Positions 41,559-50,479 of a stretch of 64,000 nucleotides of DNA are shown in pieces. The first letter of the stretch is position 1. Each line of letters starts with the position of its first letter. The DNA comes from an uncultured Bacteroidales bacterium (GTDB taxonomy: Bacteria; Bacteroidota; Bacteroidia; Bacteroidales; UBA932): contig CAJOIQ010000003.1 of assembly GCA_905234795.1 (NCBI GenBank), forward strand, positions 1 to 64,000. The letters are read 5' to 3'. The translations under genes and the position numbers were made by a program. Below the pieces are notes generated by a model. That model had not been told where the DNA came from and did no database searches. It saw only the letters and a program-made list of their open reading frames with translations.

Positions 41559-42179
41559 TTATTCGGCAGGGAACAGGCCGTAGAGTTCGGCGTCAATTTT
41601 ATCGGTGATGGACTGGAAATCCTCGGGACGGTTCTCGAACTTGATGTTGTCCACGTCGATGATGAGGAGACGGGCTTTGTAGTCCTTGATCCAGTCCTCG
41701 TAGCGCTGGTTGAGGCCGGTGATGTAGTCGATGCGGATGGAACGCTCGTACTCACGGCCGCGCTTCTGGATCTGGGCGATGAGGTTGGGAATGCTGGAAC
41801 GCAGGTAAATGAGCAAATCCGGCGGGTTCACCAGGCTCATCATGAGGTCGAAGAGGTCACTATAGTTCTCGAAGTCCCGGGTGGACATCAGACCCATGGC
41901 GTGCAGGTTGGGGGCGAAGATGCGGGCGTCCTCGTAGATGGTACGGTCCTGGATGATTACCTCCTTGTGCTTGGAGATTTCCACCACGTCCTGGAAACGT
42001 TTGTTCAGAAAGTAGATCTGCAGGTTGAACGACCAGCGCTCCATGTCCTCGTAGAAGTCGGCGAGGTAGGGGTTGAAGTCCACGGATTCGAACTTGGGGG
42101 TCCAGCCATAATGGGCGGCCAACATTTTGGTCAGTGTGGTCTTGCCACTTCCGATATTACCGGCAATTGCTATATGCAT
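41559..42179 (-). CDS. Deoxynucleoside kinase, copy 1
   Basis: 206 residues. P-loop IAIAGNIGSGKTTLTKMLA, active-site FESVDFNPYLADFYED, the DRTIYEDARIF segment with the ERS/DRS-like arginine, and the LID region RGREYERSIRIDYI. It salvages deoxynucleosides to dNMPs. It is closely similar throughout to the next upstream gene, a tandem duplicate; a two-gene deoxyadenosine/deoxyguanosine kinase pair is known in lactobacilli, and a similar split of specificity is possible here. Confidence 0.92.
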   Translation of the reverse strand: MHIAIAGNIGSGKTTLTKMLAAHYGWTPKFESVDFNPYLADFYEDMERWSFNLQIYFLNKRFQDVVEISKHKEVIIQDRTIYEDARIFAPNLHAMGLMSTRDFENYSDLFDLMMSLVNPPDLLIYLRSSIPNLIAQIQKRGREYERSIRIDYITGLNQRYEDWIKDYKARLLIIDVDNIKFENRPEDFQSITDKIDAELYGLFPAE

Positions 42180-42202
42180 AGTAGTAGAAAAGTTTTTGTC
42201 TT

Positions 42203-42814
42203 TTAAAACAGCCCGTACAGTTCGGCGTCAATCCTGTCTGTGATGAGGGCAAAATCCTCGGGGCGATTGAGGAAGTCCAGGTTGTCGGCATCGATGACGA
42301 TGAGCCGGCCTTTGTAGGAGGCAATCCATTCCTCATAGCGCTGGTTGAGGCCGCTCAGATAGTCGATGGAGATGGATTGTTCGTAGTCCCGGCCGCGTTT
42401 TTGAATCTGGGATACCAGATGCTCTATGCTGGATTTGAGGTAAATCATAAGATCGGGCTGCTTCACCACCTCCATCATCACGTTGTAGGTGTCCATGTAG
42501 GTGTTGTAGTCCCGTTCCGACAGATTGCCCTGGGCGTAGTTGTTGGCCACGAAGATATGGACGCCCTCGAAGAGGGTGCGGTCCTGGATGATGACATCCT
42601 TGGATTTGGAGATTTCCAGAACGTCGTGCAGACGCTGCTGGAGGAAGTACATTTCCAGCGCGAAGGACCAGCGTTTGATGTCGGCGTAATAATCGGCCAG
42701 ATACGGATTGTAGGTCACGGACTCGAATTTTGGCGTCCAGCCGTAATGGCGGGCCAGGAGCGTGGTGAGCGTGGTTTTTCCGCTGCCGATATTTCCGGCT
42801 ATTCCGATGTGCAT
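42203..42814 (-). CDS. Deoxynucleoside kinase, copy 2
   Basis: 203 residues, same architecture as copy 1: IGIAGNIGSGKTTLTTLLAR, FESVTYNPYLADYYADIKRW, QDRTLFEGVHIFV, RGRDYEQSISIDYLSGLNQR. Differences cluster in the substrate region (FVANNYAQGNLSERDYN against FAPNLHAMGLMSTRDFEN), consistent with different base specificity. It is 23 bases upstream of copy 1 and is the first gene of the minus-strand run. Confidence 0.92.
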   Translation of the reverse strand: MHIGIAGNIGSGKTTLTTLLARHYGWTPKFESVTYNPYLADYYADIKRWSFALEMYFLQQRLHDVLEISKSKDVIIQDRTLFEGVHIFVANNYAQGNLSERDYNTYMDTYNVMMEVVKQPDLMIYLKSSIEHLVSQIQKRGRDYEQSISIDYLSGLNQRYEEWIASYKGRLIVIDADNLDFLNRPEDFALITDRIDAELYGLF

Positions 42815-42858
42815 ACTGCTGATGTGGTCTTCGTTCTACAAAGTTGGTAAAAGTTTCG

Positions 42859-42866
42859 TAAATTTG
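42859..42866 (+). promoter_or_regulatory. -7 box for the MBL-birA operon
   Basis: TAAATTTG, 22 bases before the ATG at 42889. Confidence 0.5.
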
Positions 42867-42888
42867 CAATTGCTTTAGAACATCACTT

Positions 42889-43557
42889 ATGCTCCATACC
42901 CGCATTTTTCAGTTCAATCCTCTTGGCACCAATTGCACTGTCATTTGGGCCGATGGCGACCGCTCCTGCGTGGTGGCCGATCCCGGCATGTCCTCCGACG
43001 AAGGGGAGAAGGAACTCCTGGATTTCTTTGCCAAGGAAGGCCTTACACCCGTGGCCATTCTGCTCACCCACGGCCACTTCGACCATGTGTGGGGCGTGGA
43101 ACGTCTGCTGGCCAAATACTCCATCCCGGTGTACATGCATCCGCTGGACAAAGAGATATTGGCCGATGGCGCCAAGGCTTTCCGCGGCATGCAGAGCATG
43201 AAGATGCTGCGCCACAGCTTCCCCACCGTGGATGTGGCCGATGGAGAGGTGCTCACCCTGGCGGGCATTTCCTGGAAAGTGCTGCACACACCCGGACATA
43301 CGCCCGGCGGCGTGTGCTACTGGTGTGAGGATGGAGGCGTACTCCTGAGCGGAGACACCCTCTTCGCCGGCAGTATCGGCCGCACCGACTTGGGCGGCGG
43401 AGACTATGACCAGCTCATGGTTTCCATCAAGGAAAAACTGCTGAACCTCCCCGGAGAAACCGATGTGATTCCCGGTCACGGACAACCCACTTCCATAGCC
43501 CGCGAGGGCATGGCCAATCCTTTCCTGGAGCCGTTTAATGAACCCGTCGAGGAATGA
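42889..43557 (+). CDS. Metallo-beta-lactamase-fold hydrolase (glyoxalase II-like)
   Basis: 222 residues. Metal-binding motif LLTHGHFDHVWGVERL (HxHxDH), then HTPGHTPGGVCYWCED, LSGDTLFAGSIGRTDLGGGD and VIPGHGQPTS. It belongs to the YcbL/GloB group of thiolester hydrolases. First gene of an operon with birA: its stop overlaps the birA start by 4 bases. Confidence 0.92.
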   Translation: MLHTRIFQFNPLGTNCTVIWADGDRSCVVADPGMSSDEGEKELLDFFAKEGLTPVAILLTHGHFDHVWGVERLLAKYSIPVYMHPLDKEILADGAKAFRGMQSMKMLRHSFPTVDVADGEVLTLAGISWKVLHTPGHTPGGVCYWCEDGGVLLSGDTLFAGSIGRTDLGGGDYDQLMVSIKEKLLNLPGETDVIPGHGQPTSIAREGMANPFLEPFNEPVEE

Positions 43558-44306
43558 ACGTCATTTGGTTAGACAGCGTTGACTCCACCAACTCCGAGGC
43601 CCTCAGGCGGCTCCCGGAACTGCCTTCCGGCACCGTGCTTGCCGCACGGGAACAGACCGCCGGCAGGGGACAGCGGGGGAACGCCTGGTTCTCCCAGCCG
43701 GGAAAGAACCTCACTTTCTCCATTGTGCTCAAATACGGAGAAGGCGGCCTGGCGCCCCTGGCGGCCTCCAAGGCCATGTGGCTCAACTATCTCATCTCGG
43801 TGGCGGTTGTGCATTTCCTGCAGAGCAACGCCATCTGGTGCAAGGTGAAATGGCCCAACGACGTGTATGTGGGCCAGAAAAAGATTTGCGGCATCCTCAT
43901 AGAGAACACCCTGGCGGGAGACCAACTGGCGGCTTCGGTGATCGGCGTGGGCATCAACATCAACCAGCGGGAATTCCCCCAACTGGCCAATGCTACCTCC
44001 CTGTGGAGCCTGACCGGGAAGACCCATTCCTTGGAAGAGTGTCTGGATCAGGTGCTTGGTTTTTTTGAAGAACGGATTGAGTGTCTGTACAATCCGGTGG
44101 AACAGCGCGGCCTGTTTTCCACCTATTCCACCCATCTGTTCAACGCCGACACGCAGGCGCATTATCACGACCTGTTAACCGACAGGGAGTATATCGGCAT
44201 TATCCAGGGCGTTGCCCCCGACGGCCGCCTGTGCATCCGGGACCTGGAAGCCCCCGGCAAGCCCCTGCGTTACTATCGCTTTAAAGAAATAAGCTACATA
44301 CTATGA
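43554..44306 (+). CDS. birA: Biotin--[acetyl-CoA carboxylase] ligase
   Basis: 250 residues, catalytic domain only, without the DNA-binding HTH of E. coli BirA. It attaches biotin to carboxylase carrier proteins. Motifs: STNSEALRRL, AREQTAGRGQRGNAWFSQPG (biotinyl-AMP site), KWPNDVYVGQKKICGILIEN with the catalytic lysines, and VIGVGININ. It overlaps both neighbours by 4 bases (ATGA). Confidence 0.95.
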   Translation: MNVIWLDSVDSTNSEALRRLPELPSGTVLAAREQTAGRGQRGNAWFSQPGKNLTFSIVLKYGEGGLAPLAASKAMWLNYLISVAVVHFLQSNAIWCKVKWPNDVYVGQKKICGILIENTLAGDQLAASVIGVGININQREFPQLANATSLWSLTGKTHSLEECLDQVLGFFEERIECLYNPVEQRGLFSTYSTHLFNADTQAHYHDLLTDREYIGIIQGVAPDGRLCIRDLEAPGKPLRYYRFKEISYIL

Positions 44307-45490
44307 ATCGCGAAATCTGGTTGGACTTTCTGCGCGTGACGGCGTGCTTCCTGGTGATGATTGTTCACAGCACCGAACCCTTCTATCTGGGTGGGGACGG
44401 CACGCTGGTCCTTTCGGCCACCGATGCCTTCTGGGTGTCGGTTTTCGAGGGCCTGGCCCGCTGCTGCGTGCCGCTGTTCGTCATCGCGTCGGGTTATCTC
44501 CAGCTTCCGCTTCGCCATTCTACCGGCGAGTTTTTCCGCCGGCGTGCCGTGCGTGTAGTGGTGCCGATGGTTATCTGGACGGTGGTGTATGCACTGGTCT
44601 GGGGCCATCCTGTGGCCAATTTCAAGGGCCTGCTGCTCAACTTCAACTATGCGGCCGGCCACCTGTGGTTTGTCTACATGCTCCTGGGGTTGTACCTGAT
44701 CATGCCCCTGCTCTCTCCCTGGGCCGAAAAAGTGTCCCGCCGGGAACTGAGTATCTATCTGGGAATCTGGGGCCTCACGCTGCTCATTCCCTTTGTGAGG
44801 GAATCGGCCGGTGGAATGGCTCCCGTCATCTATGCATGGGACGGCCTCCCCGCTCCGGCTCTGTTCCCGCTCTGGGGAGAGGCTTCCTGGAATCCCTTCG
44901 GCCTGTTCTATTACGTGAGCGGTTTCGTGGGCTACCTGCTTCTGGGGCTCTATATCAAGCGCTTCGTCCCTACGGGCCGATTGATGCGCGTACTGGGCTG
45001 GACCCTGTTCCTGGTGGGATTTGTGTTCACGTGCTTCGGTTTTCTCCAGCGCATCGTCGCCTCGGGTTCCTTCCCCGTGGAAGGTTCCGTGGAACTTGCC
45101 GTGGCCTGGGAAGCCGCCATCTCCTTCTGCGGCTTGCCTGTGGCTATTACGGCCCTGGGTCTGGTATTGGTGTTCCGTAGTATGCCGGAGGGTGACACTT
45201 TTTCCGGAGCATCGGCCCAAAAATTAGCGACGGAAAAAGTGTCATCCTCCGGAAAAACCGGAGCATCGGCCTTTTACCGTCACATCATTCTGCCGCTTTC
45301 CACGGCGGGTTATGGCATGTACCTGATGCACATGCTGGTACTGGGCCCTGTGTCGGCCTGGCTTCGTTCGCGTTTGGACATCACTCCTGTGGCGATTCTG
45401 GGCACGGCGCTTCTCTCCTTCGTTTCCGTCGGCCTCATCGCCGTCGCCCTTCGCCGCATCCCCCGCGTGGGCAAGTGGATTGTGGGTTAA
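44303..45490 (+). CDS. Acyltransferase 3 (OafA/WecH-type) membrane protein, with inserted palindrome
   Basis: 395 residues with about ten membrane helices. Landmarks: REIWLDFLRVTACFLVMIVH at the N-terminus (catalytic-type His in IVHSTEP), FFRRRAVRVVVPMVIWTVVY, and AGHLWFVYMLLGLYLIMPLL. Such enzymes acetylate surface sugars. Residues 295-317, plus a few more, come from palindrome copy c and its partial repeat, in the loop between two late helices (FRSMPEGDTFSGASAQ, then SSSGKTGASAFYRH). Ordinary homologues have a short loop there. Confidence 0.88.
   Translation: MNREIWLDFLRVTACFLVMIVHSTEPFYLGGDGTLVLSATDAFWVSVFEGLARCCVPLFVIASGYLQLPLRHSTGEFFRRRAVRVVVPMVIWTVVYALVWGHPVANFKGLLLNFNYAAGHLWFVYMLLGLYLIMPLLSPWAEKVSRRELSIYLGIWGLTLLIPFVRESAGGMAPVIYAWDGLPAPALFPLWGEASWNPFGLFYYVSGFVGYLLLGLYIKRFVPTGRLMRVLGWTLFLVGFVFTCFGFLQRIVASGSFPVEGSVELAVAWEAAISFCGLPVAITALGLVLVFRSMPEGDTFSGASAQKLATEKVSSSGKTGASAFYRHIILPLSTAGYGMYLMHMLVLGPVSAWLRSRLDITPVAILGTALLSFVSVGLIAVALRRIPRVGKWIVG
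45185..45271 (+). repeat. Family P palindromic element, copy c plus a partial second core (inside acyltransferase gene)
   Basis: Arms 45185-45206 and 45231-45252 (CCGGAGGGTGACACTTTTT/AAAAAGTGTCATCCTCCGG) pair 21 of 22. The 25-base core is 45206-45230, inverted relative to copies a and b with respect to the host gene: GGAGCATCGGCC at the left and TTAGCGA at the right. After the right arm, CCGGAGCATCGGCC recurs at 45258-45271 as a partial second copy. Confidence 0.88.
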
Positions 45491-45504
45491 TATTGTTTAT
45501 CTGA

Positions 45505-46680
45505 ATGCGTCGTTTCTTACTCTCGGTTCTGATTCTGCTTCCCCTTACGGCTCTGGCTCAGTCGCAAGATGAGAGCATCATGTTCTTCAGGTCGATGGAT
45601 AAGGCCACGGTAAAAGACATAGGCAAGGAACAGGCTGGGCGTGCCGAAAGCATCCTGTACTACAAGACAATGGACAAGGCTACGGTAAAGGATGCCGATA
45701 AGTTCTTGAAGAAGTATCCGGAGTCCATCTATGCGCCGCTGGTTCGTCAGATGAAAGATTCGTTGCTGCTGGTCAAGTTCCAGGAGGAGAACTTAAGCCA
45801 CATATCCCGGGAAGAAGCCCTTCGCATAGCGGGCGGCGCAGCGGTCGATGCCATCGGCTGGAAAAAGGACAAGAAGGAACAGGTGCTGGCCCTTGACAAG
45901 GATTTCTCCCTGCGTGTCCTCTCGCTGGACGGGACCCTGCTTGAAACCCGCAGCATCCCTGTCTACACCATGGGCTCCGGGGCACCGGCTCGTAAGCTGG
46001 TCATGAACATGGAAGTGATCTTGCCGCTGGACGAACTTCGCTATTACGTGCATTTCGGCTATACCAACAGCGCTTCCGAGTATGTGGAAGCCCTGTACCT
46101 GCCACCGCAGGACATTGTATTTCAGGCCATTTATTACGGGAGGGCGTTGCCCCTTCAGGACGGGGATGCTTATAGGATAGAAGGAGAAAGCCCGGAGATG
46201 ATGGTCGGGCTGGACGGGTCGTCGGAAATCGGCTGGCTGGCTTCCCGTTTCAAGGCTGATCCACGTCTTCTGCCGGTGTCGGAGGCCGATCTGCTGACCG
46301 ACGCTTCCATCCGTTGGTGGTTCCAGAAGAATGCCGCTGCGGCCAGCCAGTCAGTCAAGCTGAGTTTTGGTGTACTGGATACCGACTCGTCTCTGGTGAG
46401 GGCCTACAGAAATGCGAAAAAAGTGAGCGGAAAGAATAACGATGTGGCGGTGATAGACATTCGGGGCTATACGGTGATAGTGGCCGGCTCAAAAAGTAGC
46501 GGAAAATACAGGTTGGTCTGGTGTGAACGCAAGTGCGCGAACAAGAAGACGGACCCGTATATCTACAACTATTATTTTGAGAACGACGGAACCACCCTGG
46601 AGCTTATCTATTATAAAGGCAATACCACTTTCAAGAGAAAGATATCCTTCGCCAATCAGGTTGTGCGGCACCTGAAGTAA
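45505..46680 (+). CDS. Secreted protein of unknown function with internal repeat
   Basis: 391 residues; signal peptide MRRFLLSVLILLPLTALA then QSQDES. Near the N-terminus two ~30-residue units repeat: IMFFRSMDKATVKDIGKE and ILYYKTMDKATVKDADKF. The rest is mixed alpha/beta with many aromatic residues and a Lys-rich C-terminus (CERKCANKKTDPYIYNYYFE). No known family recognised. Probably periplasmic. It sits 14 bases after the acyltransferase and 20 bases before glycerate kinase. Confidence 0.82.
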   Translation: MRRFLLSVLILLPLTALAQSQDESIMFFRSMDKATVKDIGKEQAGRAESILYYKTMDKATVKDADKFLKKYPESIYAPLVRQMKDSLLLVKFQEENLSHISREEALRIAGGAAVDAIGWKKDKKEQVLALDKDFSLRVLSLDGTLLETRSIPVYTMGSGAPARKLVMNMEVILPLDELRYYVHFGYTNSASEYVEALYLPPQDIVFQAIYYGRALPLQDGDAYRIEGESPEMMVGLDGSSEIGWLASRFKADPRLLPVSEADLLTDASIRWWFQKNAAAASQSVKLSFGVLDTDSSLVRAYRNAKKVSGKNNDVAVIDIRGYTVIVAGSKSSGKYRLVWCERKCANKKTDPYIYNYYFENDGTTLELIYYKGNTTFKRKISFANQVVRHLK

Positions 46681-46700
46681 TCGGATTTGATAGGCATTCT

Positions 46701-47717
46701 ATGAAGATTGTCATCGCGCCGGATTCGTTTAAGGAATGTATGTCGTCACCGCAGGTGGCGGCGGCGATGGGCGCGGTGGTAAGGGAGCGATGGCCGAAAG
46801 CCGAGGTGGTGGAGTTGCCTCTTGCCGATGGAGGAGAAGGCACCCTGGAGGTGTTGGCAAAAGCGATGAAAGCTACACCGGTGACAGCCCCGGTGCACGA
46901 TCCTTTGGGCCGAATCATTGAGGCCCGTTATGCCATAAAGGGGGATACGGCCGTTATCGAGGTGGCCCAGGCGGTGGGCTTGTCCCTTCTGGCGCCCGGT
47001 GAACGCAATCCCTTGAAGGCCTCCAGTGCCGGATTGGGGGAATTGTTAATGGCCGCTTACGACCAGGGTTGCCGGCATTTCATTATTGGTATGGGCGGGA
47101 CCGCCACATGTGACGGTGGCGCGGGTATGCTCTCTGCCACCGGGATCCAAAAGCTGCATGACGCCCGCCTTGAACTGCTCTGTGACGTGGATGCTCCGTT
47201 CCTGGGTCCCCGTGGTGCAGCCAGAGTCTTTGCTCCACAAAAAGGAGCCAGCCCGGAAGATGTAGAAGTGTTGGAGGCAAGGATGCGGGAACAGGCAAAA
47301 CAGTTATATGCCCAAACCGGTCTGGACGTCTCCGATATCCCCGGCGCGGGTGCCGCCGGTGGTCTGTCTGGCGCTCTGATGGCTGTATTTGGAGCCCAAA
47401 CTTACAGTGGAATAGGTCGAATTCTGGACTTGGTCTGCTTCCGGGACGCCATCAAGGACGCAGACCTCATCATCACAGGAGAGGGTAAGTCCGATGCCCA
47501 GACGTTGATGGGTAAGGTGCCGATGGGTGTTCTTAATAATGCCAGCGGTATACCTGTGGCGCTATTATCCGGCCGGATTGAAGACCGTCCCGCATTGGAA
47601 CAAGCCGGCTTTGGCCCCATCGTTGAGGTGACTCCCCGTTCATTGCCGCTTCCTCTGGCCCTGGACCCCAAACGGGCAGCCCAAAACCTTTCCCAAGCCA
47701 TCCTGGGACTGGCGTAA
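46701..47717 (+). CDS. Glycerate kinase (GarK/GlxK family)
   Basis: 338 residues; the family is usually near 380. Landmarks: KIVIAPDSFKECMSSPQVAA, ELPLADGGEGTLEVL, FIIGMGGTATCDGGAGML, PGAGAAGGLSGALMAVFGA and ITGEGKSDAQTLMGKVP. It phosphorylates glycerate, feeding glycolysis. The stretch between GGAGML and CDVDAPF is about 35-40 residues shorter than in typical members, so part of one lobe is trimmed. Confidence 0.92.
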   Translation: MKIVIAPDSFKECMSSPQVAAAMGAVVRERWPKAEVVELPLADGGEGTLEVLAKAMKATPVTAPVHDPLGRIIEARYAIKGDTAVIEVAQAVGLSLLAPGERNPLKASSAGLGELLMAAYDQGCRHFIIGMGGTATCDGGAGMLSATGIQKLHDARLELLCDVDAPFLGPRGAARVFAPQKGASPEDVEVLEARMREQAKQLYAQTGLDVSDIPGAGAAGGLSGALMAVFGAQTYSGIGRILDLVCFRDAIKDADLIITGEGKSDAQTLMGKVPMGVLNNASGIPVALLSGRIEDRPALEQAGFGPIVEVTPRSLPLPLALDPKRAAQNLSQAILGLA

Positions 47718-47718
47718 T

Positions 47719-48114
47719 CTATGCCAAATCTCCCAGGTCGTCAGGTCCTGCATTCGGGAACCACTCCTTCAGTTTGGCGCGGGCCTTTTCCTTGTTCTGC
47801 GGATTGATGGCCGAAACCACATAAGAAACAGCCGCAATGAGCGCTGCCCAGTCGTCGGCCAGGCCGGCGAAGGGTAGGAAGTCCGGGATGACATCCAGCG
47901 GAAGGATGAAATAGCCCAGGGCGCCGGCAATCACGGCCTTGTACTTGGCCGGTGTGGCAGGGTCTGTAAGGGTATAGAAGAGCACCAGGGCATAGTAGAC
48001 TACCTTGGCTCCTGCCTTGGCGGCAATCTTCTTGAGCTTACTCCAAAACGCATTTTCGGAGTAATTGCCCTGAAACTGGGGAAGGTCCCGGGAAGTGAGA
48101 TTCTTGTTGGCCAT
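47719..48114 (-). CDS. YkvA-type DUF1232 membrane protein
   Basis: 131 residues. The DUF1232 core YFILPLDVIPDFLPFAGLADD is at about 68-88, with two hydrophobic helices around it and a charged C-terminus. Function unknown; the domain is found in many small membrane proteins. It converges with glycerate kinase one base away and lies 5 bases after recJ on the same strand. Confidence 0.88.
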   Translation of the reverse strand: MANKNLTSRDLPQFQGNYSENAFWSKLKKIAAKAGAKVVYYALVLFYTLTDPATPAKYKAVIAGALGYFILPLDVIPDFLPFAGLADDWAALIAAVSYVVSAINPQNKEKARAKLKEWFPNAGPDDLGDLA

Positions 48115-48119
48115 ATGAG

Positions 48120-49856
48120 CTAGATGAGCTCGTCACGCTCCCGGATGTCCTTGAGGCGGAGCTGGATGGTGGAGGAGCCGCGATAGAAGTTCTCCACGAT
48201 GGAATAGCAGGCGTCGATGGGATTGCCTGCCTTGATATGGTCATAGTATTCGGCCATATTGAAGCCGATGGCGGCAATCTGCCGGTACGGCTGGCTCTCC
48301 TGCATCAGGTCCAACTTGAGGTGCACACCGCCCGCGCCCACTTTGCGGCCGTTACCGGCATCGTACACATCTTCCGTCATAAACACGGGATTGCTGTTGC
48401 CGGGGCCGAAGGGCTGGAACTGCTTGAGGATGCGGGTGAACTTGGGCGTAATCTGGGAGAAATCCAGGCGGGCGTCAATCTCCACGATGGGGGTGAGTTC
48501 CTCCCGGGTGATGTTGTCGGCCACGAAGGAATCCATCCGGCGGCAGAATTCCTCCACGTTTTCCTCCTTCATGGTGAGGCCGGCGGCATACATGTGGCCG
48601 CCGAAGTTCTCCAGGAGGTCTGCGCAGCTTTCGATGGAGGCATAGAGGTCGAAGCCCTGCACGCTGCGGGCGCTGCCGGTGACGAAGCCGTTGCTCTTGG
48701 TGAGCACCACGGTGGGCTTGTAATAGGCTTCTACCAGGCGGGAGGCCACGATTCCCACCACACCCTTGTTCCAGGTGGGATTATACACAATGGTCACGTT
48801 CTCCGTGGCCAGGGCCTTGCCGGCTGTCACCATGTCCAGCGCTTCCTGGGTGATTTCCCGGTCGATGGACTTGCGCTCGTTGTTGTTGTCGTTGATTTGC
48901 TCGCCGATGTTGAAGGCCGTACGGTCGTCGGTGGCCGTGAGCAGTTCTACCGCCAGACGGCCGCTCTCCATACGTCCGGCAGCGTTGATGCGCGGGCCGA
49001 TCTTGAAGACGATGTCGTCGATGCCGATATGACCGGGCTCCAGTTTGGAGAGGTTGATCATGGCCAGGAGGCCCTTACGGGGATTCTCGTTCAGGCGCCT
49101 TAGGCCAAAGTGCGCCAGGATGCGGTTCTCACCGGTCATGGACACCAGATCCGATGCGATGGAAACCACCTGCAGGTCCAGCAGCGGATCCAGCAGGGCC
49201 TTGTCCAGGCCATACTTCTGCACATATCCCTGGGCCAGTTTGAAGCCCACGCCGCAACCGCACAGGTCGTCGAAGGGATAATGGCAGTCCTCCCGCTTGG
49301 GGTCCAGGACAGCCACGGCCCGGGGCAGGGTTTCCTCCGGGAGGTGATGGTCGCAGATGATGACATCGATCCCCTTGGTACGGGCATACTCCACCTTTTC
49401 GATGGCCTTGATGCCGCAGTCCAGGGTGATGACCAGGTTGATGCCGTTGTCCCCGGCCCAGTCCAGGGCTTTGAAGGACAGGCCGTAACCTTCGTCGTAG
49501 CGGTCCGGGATATAGAAGGATACCTTGGGGGTGAACTGTTTCAGGAAGGAATAGACCTGGGCCACGGCGGTGGTGCCGTCCACGTCGTAGTCTCCGTAGA
49601 CCAGAATCTTTTGACCGCCGATGACAGCCTGATGCACACGCTCCACGGCTTTGTCCATATCCTTCATCAGGAAAGGGTCGTGCAGGTCCTCCAGACGGGG
49701 ACGGAAGAAGGAACGGGCATCCTCGAAAGTCTCTACGCCGCGCTGGACCAAAAGGTCGGCCAGAACCCGGTCTATACCCAGTTCGGCAGCCAGCTGCGCA
49801 GCCTTTTCCGGGTTGGCAGCCTCCTTAAGGATCCACTGACGCTCATTTATGCCCAT
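48120..49856 (-). CDS. recJ: Single-stranded-DNA-specific exonuclease RecJ
   Basis: 578 residues. DHH-family nuclease working in recombination and repair. Metal-binding motifs: YGDYDVDGTTA (Asp89, Asp91, Asp93), LDCGIK near 146, and CDHH (169-171) in IICDHHLPEET. The DHHA1 domain follows with KGVVGIVASRLVE and GSARSVQGFDLY, then the OB domain. Standard length. Confidence 0.95.
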   Translation of the reverse strand: MGINERQWILKEAANPEKAAQLAAELGIDRVLADLLVQRGVETFEDARSFFRPRLEDLHDPFLMKDMDKAVERVHQAVIGGQKILVYGDYDVDGTTAVAQVYSFLKQFTPKVSFYIPDRYDEGYGLSFKALDWAGDNGINLVITLDCGIKAIEKVEYARTKGIDVIICDHHLPEETLPRAVAVLDPKREDCHYPFDDLCGCGVGFKLAQGYVQKYGLDKALLDPLLDLQVVSIASDLVSMTGENRILAHFGLRRLNENPRKGLLAMINLSKLEPGHIGIDDIVFKIGPRINAAGRMESGRLAVELLTATDDRTAFNIGEQINDNNNERKSIDREITQEALDMVTAGKALATENVTIVYNPTWNKGVVGIVASRLVEAYYKPTVVLTKSNGFVTGSARSVQGFDLYASIESCADLLENFGGHMYAAGLTMKEENVEEFCRRMDSFVADNITREELTPIVEIDARLDFSQITPKFTRILKQFQPFGPGNSNPVFMTEDVYDAGNGRKVGAGGVHLKLDLMQESQPYRQIAAIGFNMAEYYDHIKAGNPIDACYSIVENFYRGSSTIQLRLKDIRERDELI

Positions 49857-49888
49857 AGTTTGACAAATATAGGCATAAAAAGGTAGAA

Positions 49889-50386
49889 TTACAAGCAGGA
49901 GATAATGATCTCGTCGGTGATTTCTTCGGGAGTAAGGCCTGTGGTGTCGATGGTTACATGCGCGGCGGCCTCATACAGGGGCTCCCTTTGTGCCAGGCGA
50001 TCGGCCATGCCTTCATCGGCCAAAGGCCGGCCTTCCGTCTGGCCTTCCAGGCGGGATTTGAGGGTGTCGATATCGGCCTGCAGATAGATGCAAAGGGTTT
50101 TTTCCTGCAGCAGCTGAACGGCGCCGGGAAGCGTTACGCTGCCCCCGCCCAGGGCCAGGACGGCTGTGTTTTCGGCATATTTGGCCACGGTCTTTTCCAG
50201 CGCTTCCTTCTCCAGGCGGCGGAAACCCTTTTCCCCATCGGCCTGGAAGATTTCCGGGATGCTGCGGCCGGCCTTTTTCACAATGATTTCATCCAGGTCT
50301 ATGAACGGACAGCCCAGGGCATCGGCCACCAGACGGCCGACGCTGCTTTTCCCGCTGCCCATGAAACCGGTTAATGCGATTAACAT
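49889..50386 (-). CDS. aroK: Shikimate kinase
   Basis: 165 residues from ATG 50386 (MLIALTGFMGSGKSSVGRLV); longer starts precede the promoter. P-loop GFMGSGKSS, shikimate-binding FIDLDEIIVKKAGRSIPEIF and GEKGFRRLEKEAL, GGGSV motif ALGGGSVTLPG, and LID RPLADEG. It catalyses the fifth shikimate step. Only 4 bases separate the start from a perfect promoter box. Confidence 0.95.
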   Translation of the reverse strand: MLIALTGFMGSGKSSVGRLVADALGCPFIDLDEIIVKKAGRSIPEIFQADGEKGFRRLEKEALEKTVAKYAENTAVLALGGGSVTLPGAVQLLQEKTLCIYLQADIDTLKSRLEGQTEGRPLADEGMADRLAQREPLYEAAAHVTIDTTGLTPEEITDEIIISCL

Positions 50387-50390
50387 AGTA

Positions 50391-50422
50391 CAAAGATACA
50401 TTTCCCCCCGCGCAAATGCAAA
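50391..50422 (-). promoter_or_regulatory. Complete promoter for aroK
   Basis: On the minus strand TTTG (50422-50419), 20-base spacer, TATCTTTG (50398-50391), then 4 bases to the ATG. Matches the Bacteroides -33/-7 pattern; leaderless transcript expected. Confidence 0.72.
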
Positions 50423-50479
50423 AGATCTGCATTGCCGTTTGAATGAAATGTTGTATTTTCGCATTCTAAAACCGGAAGA

